Assembly (NCBI RefSeq): GCF_019800005.1
Contig: NZ_JABGCL010000010.1
Coordinates: 1-64,000 of the forward strand
Reading direction: 5' to 3'
DNA from: Geminicoccus harenae
GTDB lineage: Bacteria > Pseudomonadota > Alphaproteobacteria > Geminicoccales > Geminicoccaceae
DNA: 64,000 bases
Shown: positions 49,867 to 58,870 of the stretch, one piece after another
Layout of the letters: each line of letters begins with the position of its first letter
Position numbering within the stretch: the first letter of the stretch is position 1
Notes under the pieces: generated by a model
The model's database searches: none
What the model was told of the DNA's origin: nothing
Seen by the model: only the letters and a program-made list of their open reading frames with translations
Position numbers and translations under genes: made by a program

Positions 49867-52800
49867 TCAGTCGCCCAGGCCGCGGCGCATCGGGTTGGGC
49901 TGGAAGCTCTCCGCATCCACGCCCTCGATCAGGCAGAGCAGGCAGGTGTGCTTGATCCGGAACAGCGGCCGCTCCCTGGCAAAATCATGGGCGAAGCGCA
50001 CCACGCCCGGCGACTTCGCGGCATAGTCGTGCCAGAGCACCACGCCCCCGGGCCGCACCAGCTTCAGGGCCCGCTCCGTGTCGGCCATGACCGCGTCGTA
50101 GCTGTGATCGGCATCGACGAACACGAAGTCCATCGTCCCGGCCAGCTCGCCGGGCTCGAAGGTCTTGCTGTCGGTCCACAGCTCGTGGATGCGGGCCGCC
50201 TCCGGCCTGCCGCGGTAATAGGAGCCCAGCACCGGCGCGATACGCGGATCGGCCTCCGGCGGCAGGTTCAGGGTCCATACCTGCGCGTCGGGGGCGAGCG
50301 CCGCCAGATGCCAAGTGGTCCGGCCCATATAGGTGCCGACCTCGAACATCCGCCTGGCCCCGATCGCCTTGGCGATCGCCGAGACATAGAGCAGGTCGAC
50401 CTGGTTCTCGTGGGCGCTTTCCTGATTGATGGCGCCGATCGGGACGCTCACCGCCTCGATGCCCTGGAAGATCTGCGAGAGGTGCAACTCGCGCACCCGC
50501 GAGGCCGCCTGCCAGGCGGCGAACAGCGCGTCCGCGCCGGCACCTGCGCCGACAGGTGCCTGCCGTAGATACTCCGCCCAGTCGAGCACGTCCTTGAGCC
50601 GCAGCGTCACCTGGTTGTGGACGTCGATGGCGGCGGGATTGCCCGATGCGCTGGCGAGCAGCGCATCGGCCCGGCGCAGGAAGCCCTCCGACCGCGCTGC
50701 CACCAGCGCCATCGCCTGGCGCTGGGCGTCGCTGCCCTGCCAATGCTCCAGCGCATGATCGACATGGCCCGCCAGCAGCACGGCCGGGCGGGACAGCTCG
50801 GCGAGCGAGGCGTCGGCGGTGGCGCGTTCGGCAAGGCGCGGATCGTCCGCTGCGAGATCGCGGCCCAGGCCGCCATCCGGCACCGGCACGCCCAGCAGCA
50901 TCGCCAGCTCGACATCGGCGAGATTCTGCCGCGCCCGATCGAGTGCAGCGGTCAGCTCGCCGGCCATGCGGCTCGCCTGGGCGTCGCCGCCGATGTCATC
51001 CTGCAGGCCGCCGACCCGTGCTGCAAAGCCCGCCGCCCAATCCTGCAGCCGGCGGTACTGTGCCGGATCGATCGCCTCCGCCTGGGTCACCAGTGCCGCC
51101 GTCGCCTTCTCCAGGGCATTCACCGCGGGCGCCAGCCGGGCAAGCCGGGTCTGGACCGGCTGGCCGACCGGATCCGGCACCTCGTGCGGGCCGCGCAGGA
51201 CCTGCGCCCGCTCGGCCTTGGCCTTGAGCCACGCACGCCGGAGCTCCTCGGCACTAGCACCGGCCGGCGCCCCGCGGAGGAAGTCGGCCTCGTCCAGGAT
51301 CTCGTGCAGCCGCCCGGCGATCTGCCGGTGGGTGTTGCGCCCCGCCGAATCCTCCGGTGCGCCGGCGAGAATGGCATCAGTACGCTCGAGATAGGCCTGG
51401 GCACGAGCGGCGATGACCTCGACCGCCTGGCGCTGGTGCTCCAGCCCCTGCCAGCCGCTCAGCACCTGGTCGATGAAGCCGGCCAGGCCCAGGACCGGCC
51501 TGGCGAACTCGGCGATGGCCGGCCCGGGTTGGTCGCGTGGGGGGATCCGCGGGTCGTCGACCGGCAGGCCGCGCTCGCGCACGTTCGCCGGTAGCGGCAC
51601 GCCCAGCAGCGCTGGAAGCTCCGCCTCGGCCAGATGGCGCGCTATGCGGCCGAACGTGGCATCGAGCCGCTCTGCAACCTCTGCGCTGGTCTGGTCGTCC
51701 TGCGGCAGGAGGGAGCGGAGTGCGGTGACCCGGGCCCTGCCCGTCGCGACCTCGCTGCTGAGCGCCGCATGCTCCGCCGCATCGGGTATTGGCTGGTTCA
51801 GCAGCTCCCGGGCACGCCCTTCCAGGGCGTTGGCCGGTGCCGCCATCGCCATCAGCTGCCCGGCTATCGGCTCCTTGCCGACCTCCACACGGGCTGGGGC
51901 CGGTTTGAGCTTGGCCGGCAGGCTGGCTCCGGTCGACATGGACCACTCATAGTCCACCAGCAGGTCGCCCGAGAGGCTGTTGGGCAGCCGGTTGGTCGGG
52001 TAGAACGGCCCCTCCACCACCGGCACCACCGCGGCACCCGCGACCTTGTCCAGGGTCAGCCGGTCGATCTGGAAGGCGATGTCGATCTCGTAGCGGCCCG
52101 GCATCAGCGGCAGCTTCGGGATCTCGACGAAGCACCAGCCCTCGCGCGCGACCTTGCCGTCCACCTTGCCCATCAGGTCCGAGGGCGTCGCGAACAGCCG
52201 CTGGCCGCGGGCATTGTTGAAGGCGACGTTGAGCGTCACCCGGTCGCTCAAGGGGGTATCGGCGTCGAAGCGGTAGCGCAGCGCCAGGCGCAGCGGCGTG
52301 CCGGAACGGGCGAACTCGACCGGCTTGCCGCTGCCGTCCTGGATCTGGACCTCCAGGAAGCGCACGCCGCCGGCACCGGTGCGGTCCTCGCGCTCGGCCA
52401 GCCCCCGCTTCTCTTTGATGCCGTGGACCAGCCCGTGATACTGCTTGATGACCTCGCCGGTCGGGCCCAGCGCCACGCACTTGCCCTGGTTCAGGAGCAG
52501 GGCGCGGGGGCATAAGGTCGCCACCGCGTTCATGTTGTGGCTGACGAACAGGACGGTGCGGCCGAACTCGGTGGTGAGCTGGTTCATCCGCTTCAGGCAG
52601 CGGTCCTGGAACTCCATGTCGCCGACCGAGAGCACCTCGTCGATGAACATGACTTCCGGGTCGAGATGGGCCGCGACCGAGAAGGCCAGGCGCACCCGCA
52701 TGCCCGAGCTGTAGTGCTTGACCGGCTGGTCGATGTAGCGCTCGACCCCGGAGAACGCGACGATCTCGTCGAAGCGCTTGCGCACCTCGGTGGGCGTCAT

Positions 52801-53121
52801 GCCGAGCAGCGTGCCGTTCATGAACACGTTCTCGCGGCCCGACAACTCGTCGTGGAAGCCGGTGCCGACCTCCAGCAGGCTGGCGACTCGGCCGCGGATG
52901 ATCGCCCGGCCGCGGGTGGGCTCGGTGATCCTGGCCAGGATCTTGAGCAGGGTCGACTTGCCGGCCCCGTTCTTGCCGATGATGCCGATCACGTCGCCGG
53001 GATCGGCCCTGAACGAGATGTCGTCCAGGACCCACACGGTGCGGCTGGCAGCCTCGCCGCTCTTGCGGTTGAGGACATAGCTCTTGCCGAGGTTCTGGAC
53101 CTCGATGGCGGGCAGGGTCAT
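49867..53121 (-). CDS. Wzt-like ABC ATPase fused to duplicated helical region and C-terminal methyltransferase
   Basis: 1084 residues in one frame; the ATG at 53121 shares a base with the permease stop. Residues 1-240: polysaccharide-exporter ATPase (Walker A GKNGAGKST 49-57, signature YSSGM ~137-141, Walker B VMFIDEVLSV 157-166, H-loop SHN). 250-400: Wzt-type glycan-binding beta domain (FLEVQIQD, NPRGQRLFATPSDL-like stretch, GRYEIDIAFQIDR). About 428-643 and 665-880: two homologous helical repeats (e.g. ELPALLGVPLP versus ELAMLLGVPVP; SGWQGLEHQRQAV versus EHWQGSDAQRQAM). 920-1070: class I methyltransferase (FEVGTYMGRTTWHLA, DFVFVDADHSYDAV, LVRPGGVVLWHDY). Likely couples methylation of the glycan end to export. 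Confidence 0.9.
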   Translation of the reverse strand: MTLPAIEVQNLGKSYVLNRKSGEAASRTVWVLDDISFRADPGDVIGIIGKNGAGKSTLLKILARITEPTRGRAIIRGRVASLLEVGTGFHDELSGRENVFMNGTLLGMTPTEVRKRFDEIVAFSGVERYIDQPVKHYSSGMRVRLAFSVAAHLDPEVMFIDEVLSVGDMEFQDRCLKRMNQLTTEFGRTVLFVSHNMNAVATLCPRALLLNQGKCVALGPTGEVIKQYHGLVHGIKEKRGLAEREDRTGAGGVRFLEVQIQDGSGKPVEFARSGTPLRLALRYRFDADTPLSDRVTLNVAFNNARGQRLFATPSDLMGKVDGKVAREGWCFVEIPKLPLMPGRYEIDIAFQIDRLTLDKVAGAAVVPVVEGPFYPTNRLPNSLSGDLLVDYEWSMSTGASLPAKLKPAPARVEVGKEPIAGQLMAMAAPANALEGRARELLNQPIPDAAEHAALSSEVATGRARVTALRSLLPQDDQTSAEVAERLDATFGRIARHLAEAELPALLGVPLPANVRERGLPVDDPRIPPRDQPGPAIAEFARPVLGLAGFIDQVLSGWQGLEHQRQAVEVIAARAQAYLERTDAILAGAPEDSAGRNTHRQIAGRLHEILDEADFLRGAPAGASAEELRRAWLKAKAERAQVLRGPHEVPDPVGQPVQTRLARLAPAVNALEKATAALVTQAEAIDPAQYRRLQDWAAGFAARVGGLQDDIGGDAQASRMAGELTAALDRARQNLADVELAMLLGVPVPDGGLGRDLAADDPRLAERATADASLAELSRPAVLLAGHVDHALEHWQGSDAQRQAMALVAARSEGFLRRADALLASASGNPAAIDVHNQVTLRLKDVLDWAEYLRQAPVGAGAGADALFAAWQAASRVRELHLSQIFQGIEAVSVPIGAINQESAHENQVDLLYVSAIAKAIGARRMFEVGTYMGRTTWHLAALAPDAQVWTLNLPPEADPRIAPVLGSYYRGRPEAARIHELWTDSKTFEPGELAGTMDFVFVDADHSYDAVMADTERALKLVRPGGVVLWHDYAAKSPGVVRFAHDFARERPLFRIKHTCLLCLIEGVDAESFQPNPMRRGLGD

Positions 53122-54011
53122 CAGAAGTGGTCGACGATGTCGCGTTCGGTGCGGCGATACAGGAACAGGGCGTAGGCCAGGAGGCACATTCCGGTGATGA
53201 AGGTCCATAGGATCGCCGTGAGCGGCGGCAGGGCCTGGCCGGTCAGCGACGCGCGGAAGCCCTCGATGATCACCGCGATCGGGTTCATCCGGTAGAGCCA
53301 GAGATAGTTCTCGGGGATGAAGCTGATCGGGTAGATCACCGGCGCGGTGTACATCCAGACCCGCATGAAGATGGCCAGGATCATGCCGACGTCGCGGTGC
53401 TTGACGCTCCGGGACGCCGCGAACAGGCCGACGCCCGCGGTCCAGATCACCAGCAGGAGCAGCCAGAGGGGCAGGGTGACGAGGCCGATGCCCGGCGCGG
53501 CGCTCTCGCCCTCACCCAGCAGGCCCGGCACCAGGATGTAGGTCGCCATCATCAGCACGCCGAAGGCGAAGGCCGCCGCCATGTCGGCGAACTCCACCAC
53601 CAGCGCCACGATCGGCGGGACCAGGCGCGGGAAGTAGACCTTGGTCATCATCCCGCGATAGCTGGTGAAACTGGACGACACGCGGGTGGCGGCACCGGCG
53701 AAGAACAGCCAAGCGATCAGGCCGGTATAGACGTGCAGCGGATAGGGCAGGCTGCCGCGGTGCAGCTTCAGGACCAGCCCGAAGATCAGCACGTAGACCA
53801 GCATCTCCGAGAGCGGCTTGATCAGGAACCAGGCGCGCCCGAGCGTGAAGGCGCGGTAGCGGCCCTTGAGCTCGCGCCCGGCCAGGTAGCGGATCAGGTG
53901 CCGGTACGCCCACAGATCCCGCCACATCGTGGCGAGATCGGCCACGCTCTTGTGCTCGATCACGAGAGTCGGCTGCGTCTGGTCCTGACGCGGCGACTGG
54001 ATGACTGCCAT
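53121..54011 (-). CDS. wzm: Wzm-like polysaccharide ABC exporter permease
   Basis: 296 residues, ABC-2 type permease with six membrane helices: LVYVLIFGLVLKL, YTGLIAWLFFAGAATRV, VALVVEFADMAAAFAFGVL, LPLWLLLLVIWTAGVGLFA, FMRVWMYTAPVIYPISFIP and LWTFITGMCLLAYALFLY. The N-terminal amphipathic RHLIRYLAGRELKGRYRAFTLGRAWFLIKPL is the family gate helix. Homodimer that moves an undecaprenyl-linked glycan across the inner membrane, driven by the Wzt-like partner encoded directly downstream (overlap of one base). The start is ATG 54011. Confidence 0.93.
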   Translation of the reverse strand: MAVIQSPRQDQTQPTLVIEHKSVADLATMWRDLWAYRHLIRYLAGRELKGRYRAFTLGRAWFLIKPLSEMLVYVLIFGLVLKLHRGSLPYPLHVYTGLIAWLFFAGAATRVSSSFTSYRGMMTKVYFPRLVPPIVALVVEFADMAAAFAFGVLMMATYILVPGLLGEGESAAPGIGLVTLPLWLLLLVIWTAGVGLFAASRSVKHRDVGMILAIFMRVWMYTAPVIYPISFIPENYLWLYRMNPIAVIIEGFRASLTGQALPPLTAILWTFITGMCLLAYALFLYRRTERDIVDHF

Positions 54012-54101
54012 GGACGGGGGACTCTCGGTCTCTGATCAGGTCACGCGCACCGGCCGCAAGGCACCCGGAGCGGCAATTCTACCTGGGCGTGTCCGGCGCG
54101 A

Positions 54102-54130
54102 TTGACAGCGCGCCTATCGCATGATCCTAG
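54102..54130 (+). promoter_or_regulatory. candidate promoter of the capsule-type gene
   Basis: A consensus -35 TTGACA at 54102-54107, followed after 17 bases by a weak -10 (TCCTAG). It lies inside the longest open frame of the downstream gene, supporting the later TTG start at 54186. Confidence 0.35.
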
Positions 54131-54185
54131 GCGGACATCAATTCCCCCCGCGCGTCCGGGTCACGGGCGCCAGGAGTTTCCGTCC

Positions 54186-55898
54186 TTGCTGCAGCGCCTG
54201 TTCCGCCGGCTCAAGGCCGAGGCGGCCCCTATCCGTGCCGCCGCCCAGGGTGCCCTGGTCGATTGGGCCAGCCTGATCGAGAAGGACCGCGCCCTGTGGG
54301 AGCGGGCCACGCGCCGGTCGCACAAGGGCAAGTCGGTCCTGATCGCCACCAACACCGGCGGCCACGCCCTGGTGACCCTGCTGGAGAGCGTGCTCGCGGT
54401 CTCCCTGGCACTGCGTGGCGCGAAAGTCCACCATCTCCTGTGTGATGCTGCCCTGCCTGGTTGCCTGCAGGCGATGTGGACCAACCTCAAGGGGCCGGAG
54501 GACCTGGTCGACCGGCGCCTGGCCGAGCGGCTGTGCAAGCACTGCTTCAAGACCGGCTCGATGGTGTTCGAGCAGCTGCCGATCGAGCACCACACGCTCG
54601 GCACGCTGTGCGATGACCGGGCCAAGGCCGAGGCGCGCCGCCTCGCCGAGACCCTCCCGGCCGACCAGATCCCGACCTATGTGCTGGACGGCATGGCGGT
54701 GGGCGACCATGCCAAGGCCGGTGCCTTGCGCTTCTTCGCCCGCGGCACGCTCGAGAACGAGCCTTTGGGCGAGCCGGTGCTGCGCCGCTATTTCGAGGCG
54801 TCGCTGATCACTGCGTTTGCGATGCAGGCGCTGTTCGCCAAGGAGCGGATCGACGCCGCCGCGTTCCACCACGGCATCTACGTGCCGCAGGGCATCGTCG
54901 GCGAGGCCTGCCGCAGGCAGGGCGTCCACGTCGCCAACTGGGTCGCGGCGTACCGCAAGAACTGCTTCATCTTCAGCCACCACGACACCTACCACCATAC
55001 GCTCATGGACGAGCCGGTGTCCGAGTGGGAGAACCTGCCGTTCGACGACGCGCAGGAGCAGCTGATCGTCGACTATCTCAAGAGCCGCTGGTCGGGCACG
55101 CGCGACTGGATCTGGTTCCATGAGAAGCCTGACGAGGACGTCGAGAAGCTCATCAACGAGCGGAAGATCGACCGGAACAGGCCGATCATCGGCTGCCTCA
55201 CCAACGTGTTCTGGGACGCCCAGCTCCACTATCCGGCCAACGCCTTCCCCAACATGGGCGCCTGGCTGATCGAGACGGTGCGCTGGTTCGCCGACCACCC
55301 GGAGCTGCAGCTCCTGATCCGGGTCCACCCGGCCGAGATCCGGGGCACGGTGCCGGCCCGGCAGAAGGCGGTGGACGAGATCGCCAAGGTCTTCCCGGTG
55401 CTGCCGCCCAACGTCCACGTGATCGGGCCGGAGGAGCAGGTCAGCACCTATGCGGCCATGCTGCTGTGCGATTCCGCGATCGTGTACGGCACCAAGACCG
55501 GCGTGGAGCTGACCTCGCTGGGCATCCCGGTGATCGTCGCCGGCGAGGCCTGGATCCGCAACAAGGGCCTCACCACCGACGCCCGCTCGGTCGAGCATTA
55601 TCGCGAGATCCTGGGCGGGCTGCCGTTCGGCCGCCGGCTGGACGCGGCGACAGTCCGCCGGGCCCGAATGTACGCCTACCACTTCTTCTTCCGGCGGATG
55701 CTGCCGCTGCCCTTCCTGGTGCCGTCCAAGTCCAAGGCCATGTACGACCTGGGCATCACCAGCCTGGAGGAGCTGATGCCCGGCCACCATCCGGGCCTGG
55801 ACGTGATCTGCGACGGCATCCTGAACGGGTCGCCGTTCATCTATCCCGCCGAGCTTCTAGGCCTGCACGACGCCGAGCCGGCGTCAGCCGCGGCCTGA
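54186..55898 (+). CDS. capsular-polysaccharide-type glycosyltransferase
   Basis: 570 residues, cytosolic. The C-terminal half has the features of capsule-synthesis (pfam05159-like) or CDP-glycerol-type GT-B transferases: LLIRVHPAEIRGTVPARQKA, FPVLPPNVHVIGPEEQVSTY and SAIVYGTKTGVELTSLGIPV, where a nucleotide-sugar site and TGVE loop are expected. The N-terminal half contains KSVLIATNTGGHALVTLLES, a GT-B-like strand. The exact reaction is unknown. Start TTG 54186 nine bases after AGGAG; the frame continues upstream to 54102 through a promoter-like sequence. It is divergent from wzm and overlaps the GT4 gene by 15 bases tail to tail. Confidence 0.75.
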   Translation: MLQRLFRRLKAEAAPIRAAAQGALVDWASLIEKDRALWERATRRSHKGKSVLIATNTGGHALVTLLESVLAVSLALRGAKVHHLLCDAALPGCLQAMWTNLKGPEDLVDRRLAERLCKHCFKTGSMVFEQLPIEHHTLGTLCDDRAKAEARRLAETLPADQIPTYVLDGMAVGDHAKAGALRFFARGTLENEPLGEPVLRRYFEASLITAFAMQALFAKERIDAAAFHHGIYVPQGIVGEACRRQGVHVANWVAAYRKNCFIFSHHDTYHHTLMDEPVSEWENLPFDDAQEQLIVDYLKSRWSGTRDWIWFHEKPDEDVEKLINERKIDRNRPIIGCLTNVFWDAQLHYPANAFPNMGAWLIETVRWFADHPELQLLIRVHPAEIRGTVPARQKAVDEIAKVFPVLPPNVHVIGPEEQVSTYAAMLLCDSAIVYGTKTGVELTSLGIPVIVAGEAWIRNKGLTTDARSVEHYREILGGLPFGRRLDAATVRRARMYAYHFFFRRMLPLPFLVPSKSKAMYDLGITSLEELMPGHHPGLDVICDGILNGSPFIYPAELLGLHDAEPASAAA

Positions 55899-57161
55899 CA
55901 GCCAGCCCTTCAGCCGCCCGAGCAGGGAGGCCGCCGGCGCCGCCTCCACCCGCATCGCACGCTCGGCGTCCAGGGCCGACTCCCGCCGGCGCAGGGCGTG
56001 GACCGCGCCCTGCTGCCGCTTGACCAGCTCGGCCATGGCCGGGTCGGCGGCGAGCCGCTCCAGTTCCTGCTCGAAACCGGCCAGCAGCACGCCCGGGTCG
56101 TGAAGGCGCGGGTCGTAGCGCTGGCGGGTGATGCCGGCGAGATCGACCAGCCGCCGGGCACAGGCCAGCACGTTGGCCTCGGCATCGAACGGGACCGGTT
56201 CGATCCGACCGGCCCAGGCATCGTCCATCGCTTCGGCCAGCGCATCCGGGTCGTTCGTGCCGAAGAAGCGGGCGTCGGGCGCCTGCTCGCGATGGACCGG
56301 GAACTCCGCCAGCAGCAGCGGGCGGCCGAGGACCTTCGCCTCCTCCACCACCGAGCTCCAGCCCTCGAACCGCGACGGCTGGATCACCGCCGTGCAGTCG
56401 CGCAGCAGGGCCAACTGGGTGACGCGTGGGATGCGGCCCAGCACGTGGCAGCGCTCTGTCAGGCCGTGGTGCTCGATCAGCCCACGGATGCGTGCCTCGT
56501 TGTCCGGCCAGCGCGGGTCCTTGGTCTCGCCGGTGAACACGAGCTGGATGCTGCGATCCCGGCAGCGCGCCAGGGCTTCCACCGGCAGCTCCAGGTTCTT
56601 GTGCCGCCACCACTGATTGCAGATCAGCAGGTAGCGCTCCGGCGCCTCCTCGGCACGCGGCATGGCCGCCACCTCGCCCGGATCGACCAGGGCCGGGAAG
56701 GGCAGGCGCACGGTCGGCACCATGGCGTCGCCGACGATCCGGCGCGTGTCCGCCTCCGCCATCGCGGAGGAGACGGCCAGCGCCGGGGTGCGGGTCGCGA
56801 GCAGCCGAAAATGCAGGTCACGCCTTGCATATTCCGCCTGGTCGAACAGCTCGGGCAGGTAGCGGCACTGCCAGTCCGGGATCCAGCCGGCCCAGGGTGC
56901 CCCGATTGGCGCCTCGAAGAGCTGGGTGGCGGGATAGACCAGGTCCAGGTCGAGGAAGGCCGTCCGGTCGAACGGCTCGACCGCCGCCGCCAGGTGCCGG
57001 TTGGCCTCCGCGATCGGCTGGCCGCGCTCGTCCGCCACCAGCAGCACGACCTCGGGCCGCTCAGTAGAGGGCAGGCGGGACAAGGCGGTGGCCCAGGCCA
57101 GCACATAGTGGATGCCGCCGGTCCACAGGGGATTGCTCAGGACGCGCAGCCCGATCCTCAC
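55884..57161 (-). CDS. glycosyltransferase family 4
   Basis: 425-residue GT-B transferase. N-terminal MRIGLRVLSNPLWTGGIHYV; C-terminal GT4 donor site: RYLLICNQWWRHKNLELPVEA (with the conserved HKN lysine), VFTGETKDPRWPDNE, HVLGRIPRVTQLALLRDC and the EX7E motif FEGWSSVVEEAKVLGRPLLLAE (E-G-W-S-S-V-V-E-E). Retaining mechanism expected; sugar and acceptor unknown. It is downstream of, and four bases overlapping (ATGA), the GT2 gene, so both belong to one unit. Confidence 0.9.
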   Translation of the reverse strand: MRIGLRVLSNPLWTGGIHYVLAWATALSRLPSTERPEVVLLVADERGQPIAEANRHLAAAVEPFDRTAFLDLDLVYPATQLFEAPIGAPWAGWIPDWQCRYLPELFDQAEYARRDLHFRLLATRTPALAVSSAMAEADTRRIVGDAMVPTVRLPFPALVDPGEVAAMPRAEEAPERYLLICNQWWRHKNLELPVEALARCRDRSIQLVFTGETKDPRWPDNEARIRGLIEHHGLTERCHVLGRIPRVTQLALLRDCTAVIQPSRFEGWSSVVEEAKVLGRPLLLAEFPVHREQAPDARFFGTNDPDALAEAMDDAWAGRIEPVPFDAEANVLACARRLVDLAGITRQRYDPRLHDPGVLLAGFEQELERLAADPAMAELVKRQQGAVHALRRRESALDAERAMRVEAAPAASLLGRLKGWLSGRG

Positions 57162-58069
57162 GACGCACTCGCCTCCAGGCTCTGCTGCCGGATCGGCCCG
57201 AACACCTGGTCCGCCGTCCTCTCCGGATCCTGCCAGTCATATTCCTGCCGGGAGGGCAGCTCCTGCTTCGCCAGTTCCTTCCAGCGCTGCACGTACACGT
57301 CCCGGTCCGCCGCCATGGTCGCGTTGTTCTGCACCCTCAGCGCCTCGCCGGGATCGACATAGTGCTCGACATGGGCGTCCGGCACGTCGTGGATCGTCCA
57401 GCCCTTGTCCCACATCTTCAGGCAGAGGTCGCTGTCGGCCTTGTAGAACCGGTACGCCTCGGCATCGATCCAGCCGACATCCGCCATGGCACGGCGCAGG
57501 AGGAAGCCATGGTTCACCATCATCCGCCCGCCCAGCGTCCTGCCCACGAAGAAGCGGCCATCGTCCGGCCAGTTGCGGAACGGGAAGGCCAGCCCCCCTA
57601 CCCGCTCGCCCTTCGCCTCCAGTTCCGCCAGCCGGTCCAGCCCCGCCTGGAGTGCCCCCGGCAGCACCAGGCAGTCGTCGGAGATCATGCAGACGATCTC
57701 GGCATTGGCCGCGCGGAAGGCGAGGTTCATGAAGAAGCCCCAGCTGCGCTTGGGCAAGGGCCTGCCCTGCCATTCCCCGCGATTGTGCTGGACGATCGTG
57801 ATGATGTCCTTCTGCGCGGTGAGCCAGGGCAGCGTCCCGTCCGTCGAGCCGCCGTCGATCGCCACGATCTCGACCTCGGCCGCCACCTGCTGCGCCCGCA
57901 CGCTCTCGATCGCGGGTACGAGCAGGTGGATCCGGTCGAGCGTGCCCAGCACCACCGAGATCTTCGACAGGTCGGTCGGCCGGTGCGCGTTCGCCGTCGG
58001 CCGGGGCGTCGAGGGCTGGGGCGGCGGACCCCCGGACGTGGCGCGGCCAAACGGCCAGGTCAGGCGCAT
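57158..58069 (-). CDS. glycosyltransferase family 2
   Basis: 303-residue GT-A transferase. Starts after a proline-rich tail with ISVVLGTLDRIHLLVPAIES, VEIVAIDGGSTDGTLPWL (nucleotide-binding DGGS-DG), and the metal-binding region ANAEIVCMISDDCLVLPGAL with an SDD in place of DxD. A C-terminal acidic segment MVNHGFLLRRAMADVGWIDAEAY matches the family's GFDE-type acceptor site. Soluble, no membrane helix. Overlaps the GT4 gene and is divergent from the acyltransferase gene at 58202. Confidence 0.88.
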   Translation of the reverse strand: MRLTWPFGRATSGGPPPQPSTPRPTANAHRPTDLSKISVVLGTLDRIHLLVPAIESVRAQQVAAEVEIVAIDGGSTDGTLPWLTAQKDIITIVQHNRGEWQGRPLPKRSWGFFMNLAFRAANAEIVCMISDDCLVLPGALQAGLDRLAELEAKGERVGGLAFPFRNWPDDGRFFVGRTLGGRMMVNHGFLLRRAMADVGWIDAEAYRFYKADSDLCLKMWDKGWTIHDVPDAHVEHYVDPGEALRVQNNATMAADRDVYVQRWKELAKQELPSRQEYDWQDPERTADQVFGPIRQQSLEASAS

Positions 58070-58201
58070 GAGCAGGACAGACTCGCGTTCTTGAACCGGT
58101 TGCCGTGCCCGTCTAGAACCTCTCGCGATGAGACGCCATCCGCGCCGACCATTTGGCGCCCGGGCGAAGATCCACCCCCTCGCGAACGGTCACCAGGCCG
58201 C

Positions 58202-58870
58202 ATGCCGGCACTCTCTCCCTTTGACCATGCGTTCGCCGACGGGCCCGTGTTCCTGGAGCCGTCCGGCTTTCTCGCCGCCTTCAAGATGACGCGCTCGCTG
58301 GCCGCCGCACGCCGGCTGCAGGCGGTCTGGCGCTCGTTCCATGCGGCGGGGCAGCTCGGCCCCGACATCCGGCTGGGCCTGGATGCCCGGCTGGTCAACC
58401 GCAACAAGCGCGAGGCCGTCAGCATCGGCCGCCACACCGTCAGCCGCGCCATCATGCGCCTGGAGCCCACCGGCCGGCTCACGGTCGGCGAGCGCTGCTA
58501 TTTCGGCGACGGCGTGCTGATCTCGGCGATGAACCACATCCAGATCGGCGACGGCACCCTGTTCGCCCATGGCGTGCAGGTGTTCGACAACAACACCCAT
58601 CCGATCGACGCAGAGGAGCGCGAGCGCCACTTCGCGAAGATCCTGGGCTTGTCGAAGAACACCGACTATCGGATCGCCCATGCACCGGTGACGGTCGGCC
58701 GACGCTGCTGGCTCGGCATGAACGCCATCGTGTTCCGCGGCGTCACGATCGGCGACGATACCGTGGTGGCGGGCGGCTCGGTCGTCACCACCGACCTTCC
58801 CTCCGGCGTCATCGCCAGCGGCAACCCGGCCGTGCCGGTCCGCAACCTCAAGGAGTTCGTTGCCGCATGA
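58202..58870 (+). CDS. hexapeptide-repeat acyltransferase
   Basis: 222-residue left-handed beta-helix acyltransferase of the LbH/WbbJ type. Turns visible: LTVGERCYFGDGVLISAMNH, IQIGDGTLFAHGVQVFDNNTH, VTVGRRCWLGMNAIVFRGVT and IGDDTVVAGGSVVTTDLPSG, with the HxxDN-like catalytic histidine in NTHPID. It would O- or N-acetylate a sugar of the glycan. The start at 58202 is chosen because the repeats and a short leader follow directly; the open frame runs far upstream as a shadow. Its stop overlaps the methyltransferase start by four bases (ATGA). Confidence 0.87.
   Translation: MPALSPFDHAFADGPVFLEPSGFLAAFKMTRSLAAARRLQAVWRSFHAAGQLGPDIRLGLDARLVNRNKREAVSIGRHTVSRAIMRLEPTGRLTVGERCYFGDGVLISAMNHIQIGDGTLFAHGVQVFDNNTHPIDAEERERHFAKILGLSKNTDYRIAHAPVTVGRRCWLGMNAIVFRGVTIGDDTVVAGGSVVTTDLPSGVIASGNPAVPVRNLKEFVAA

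Noticed and set aside
54102..54185. TTG 54102 as start of the capsule-type glycosyltransferase gene
   Set aside because: The codon is inside a consensus -35 box, and an AGGAG nine bases before the TTG at 54186 fits better.
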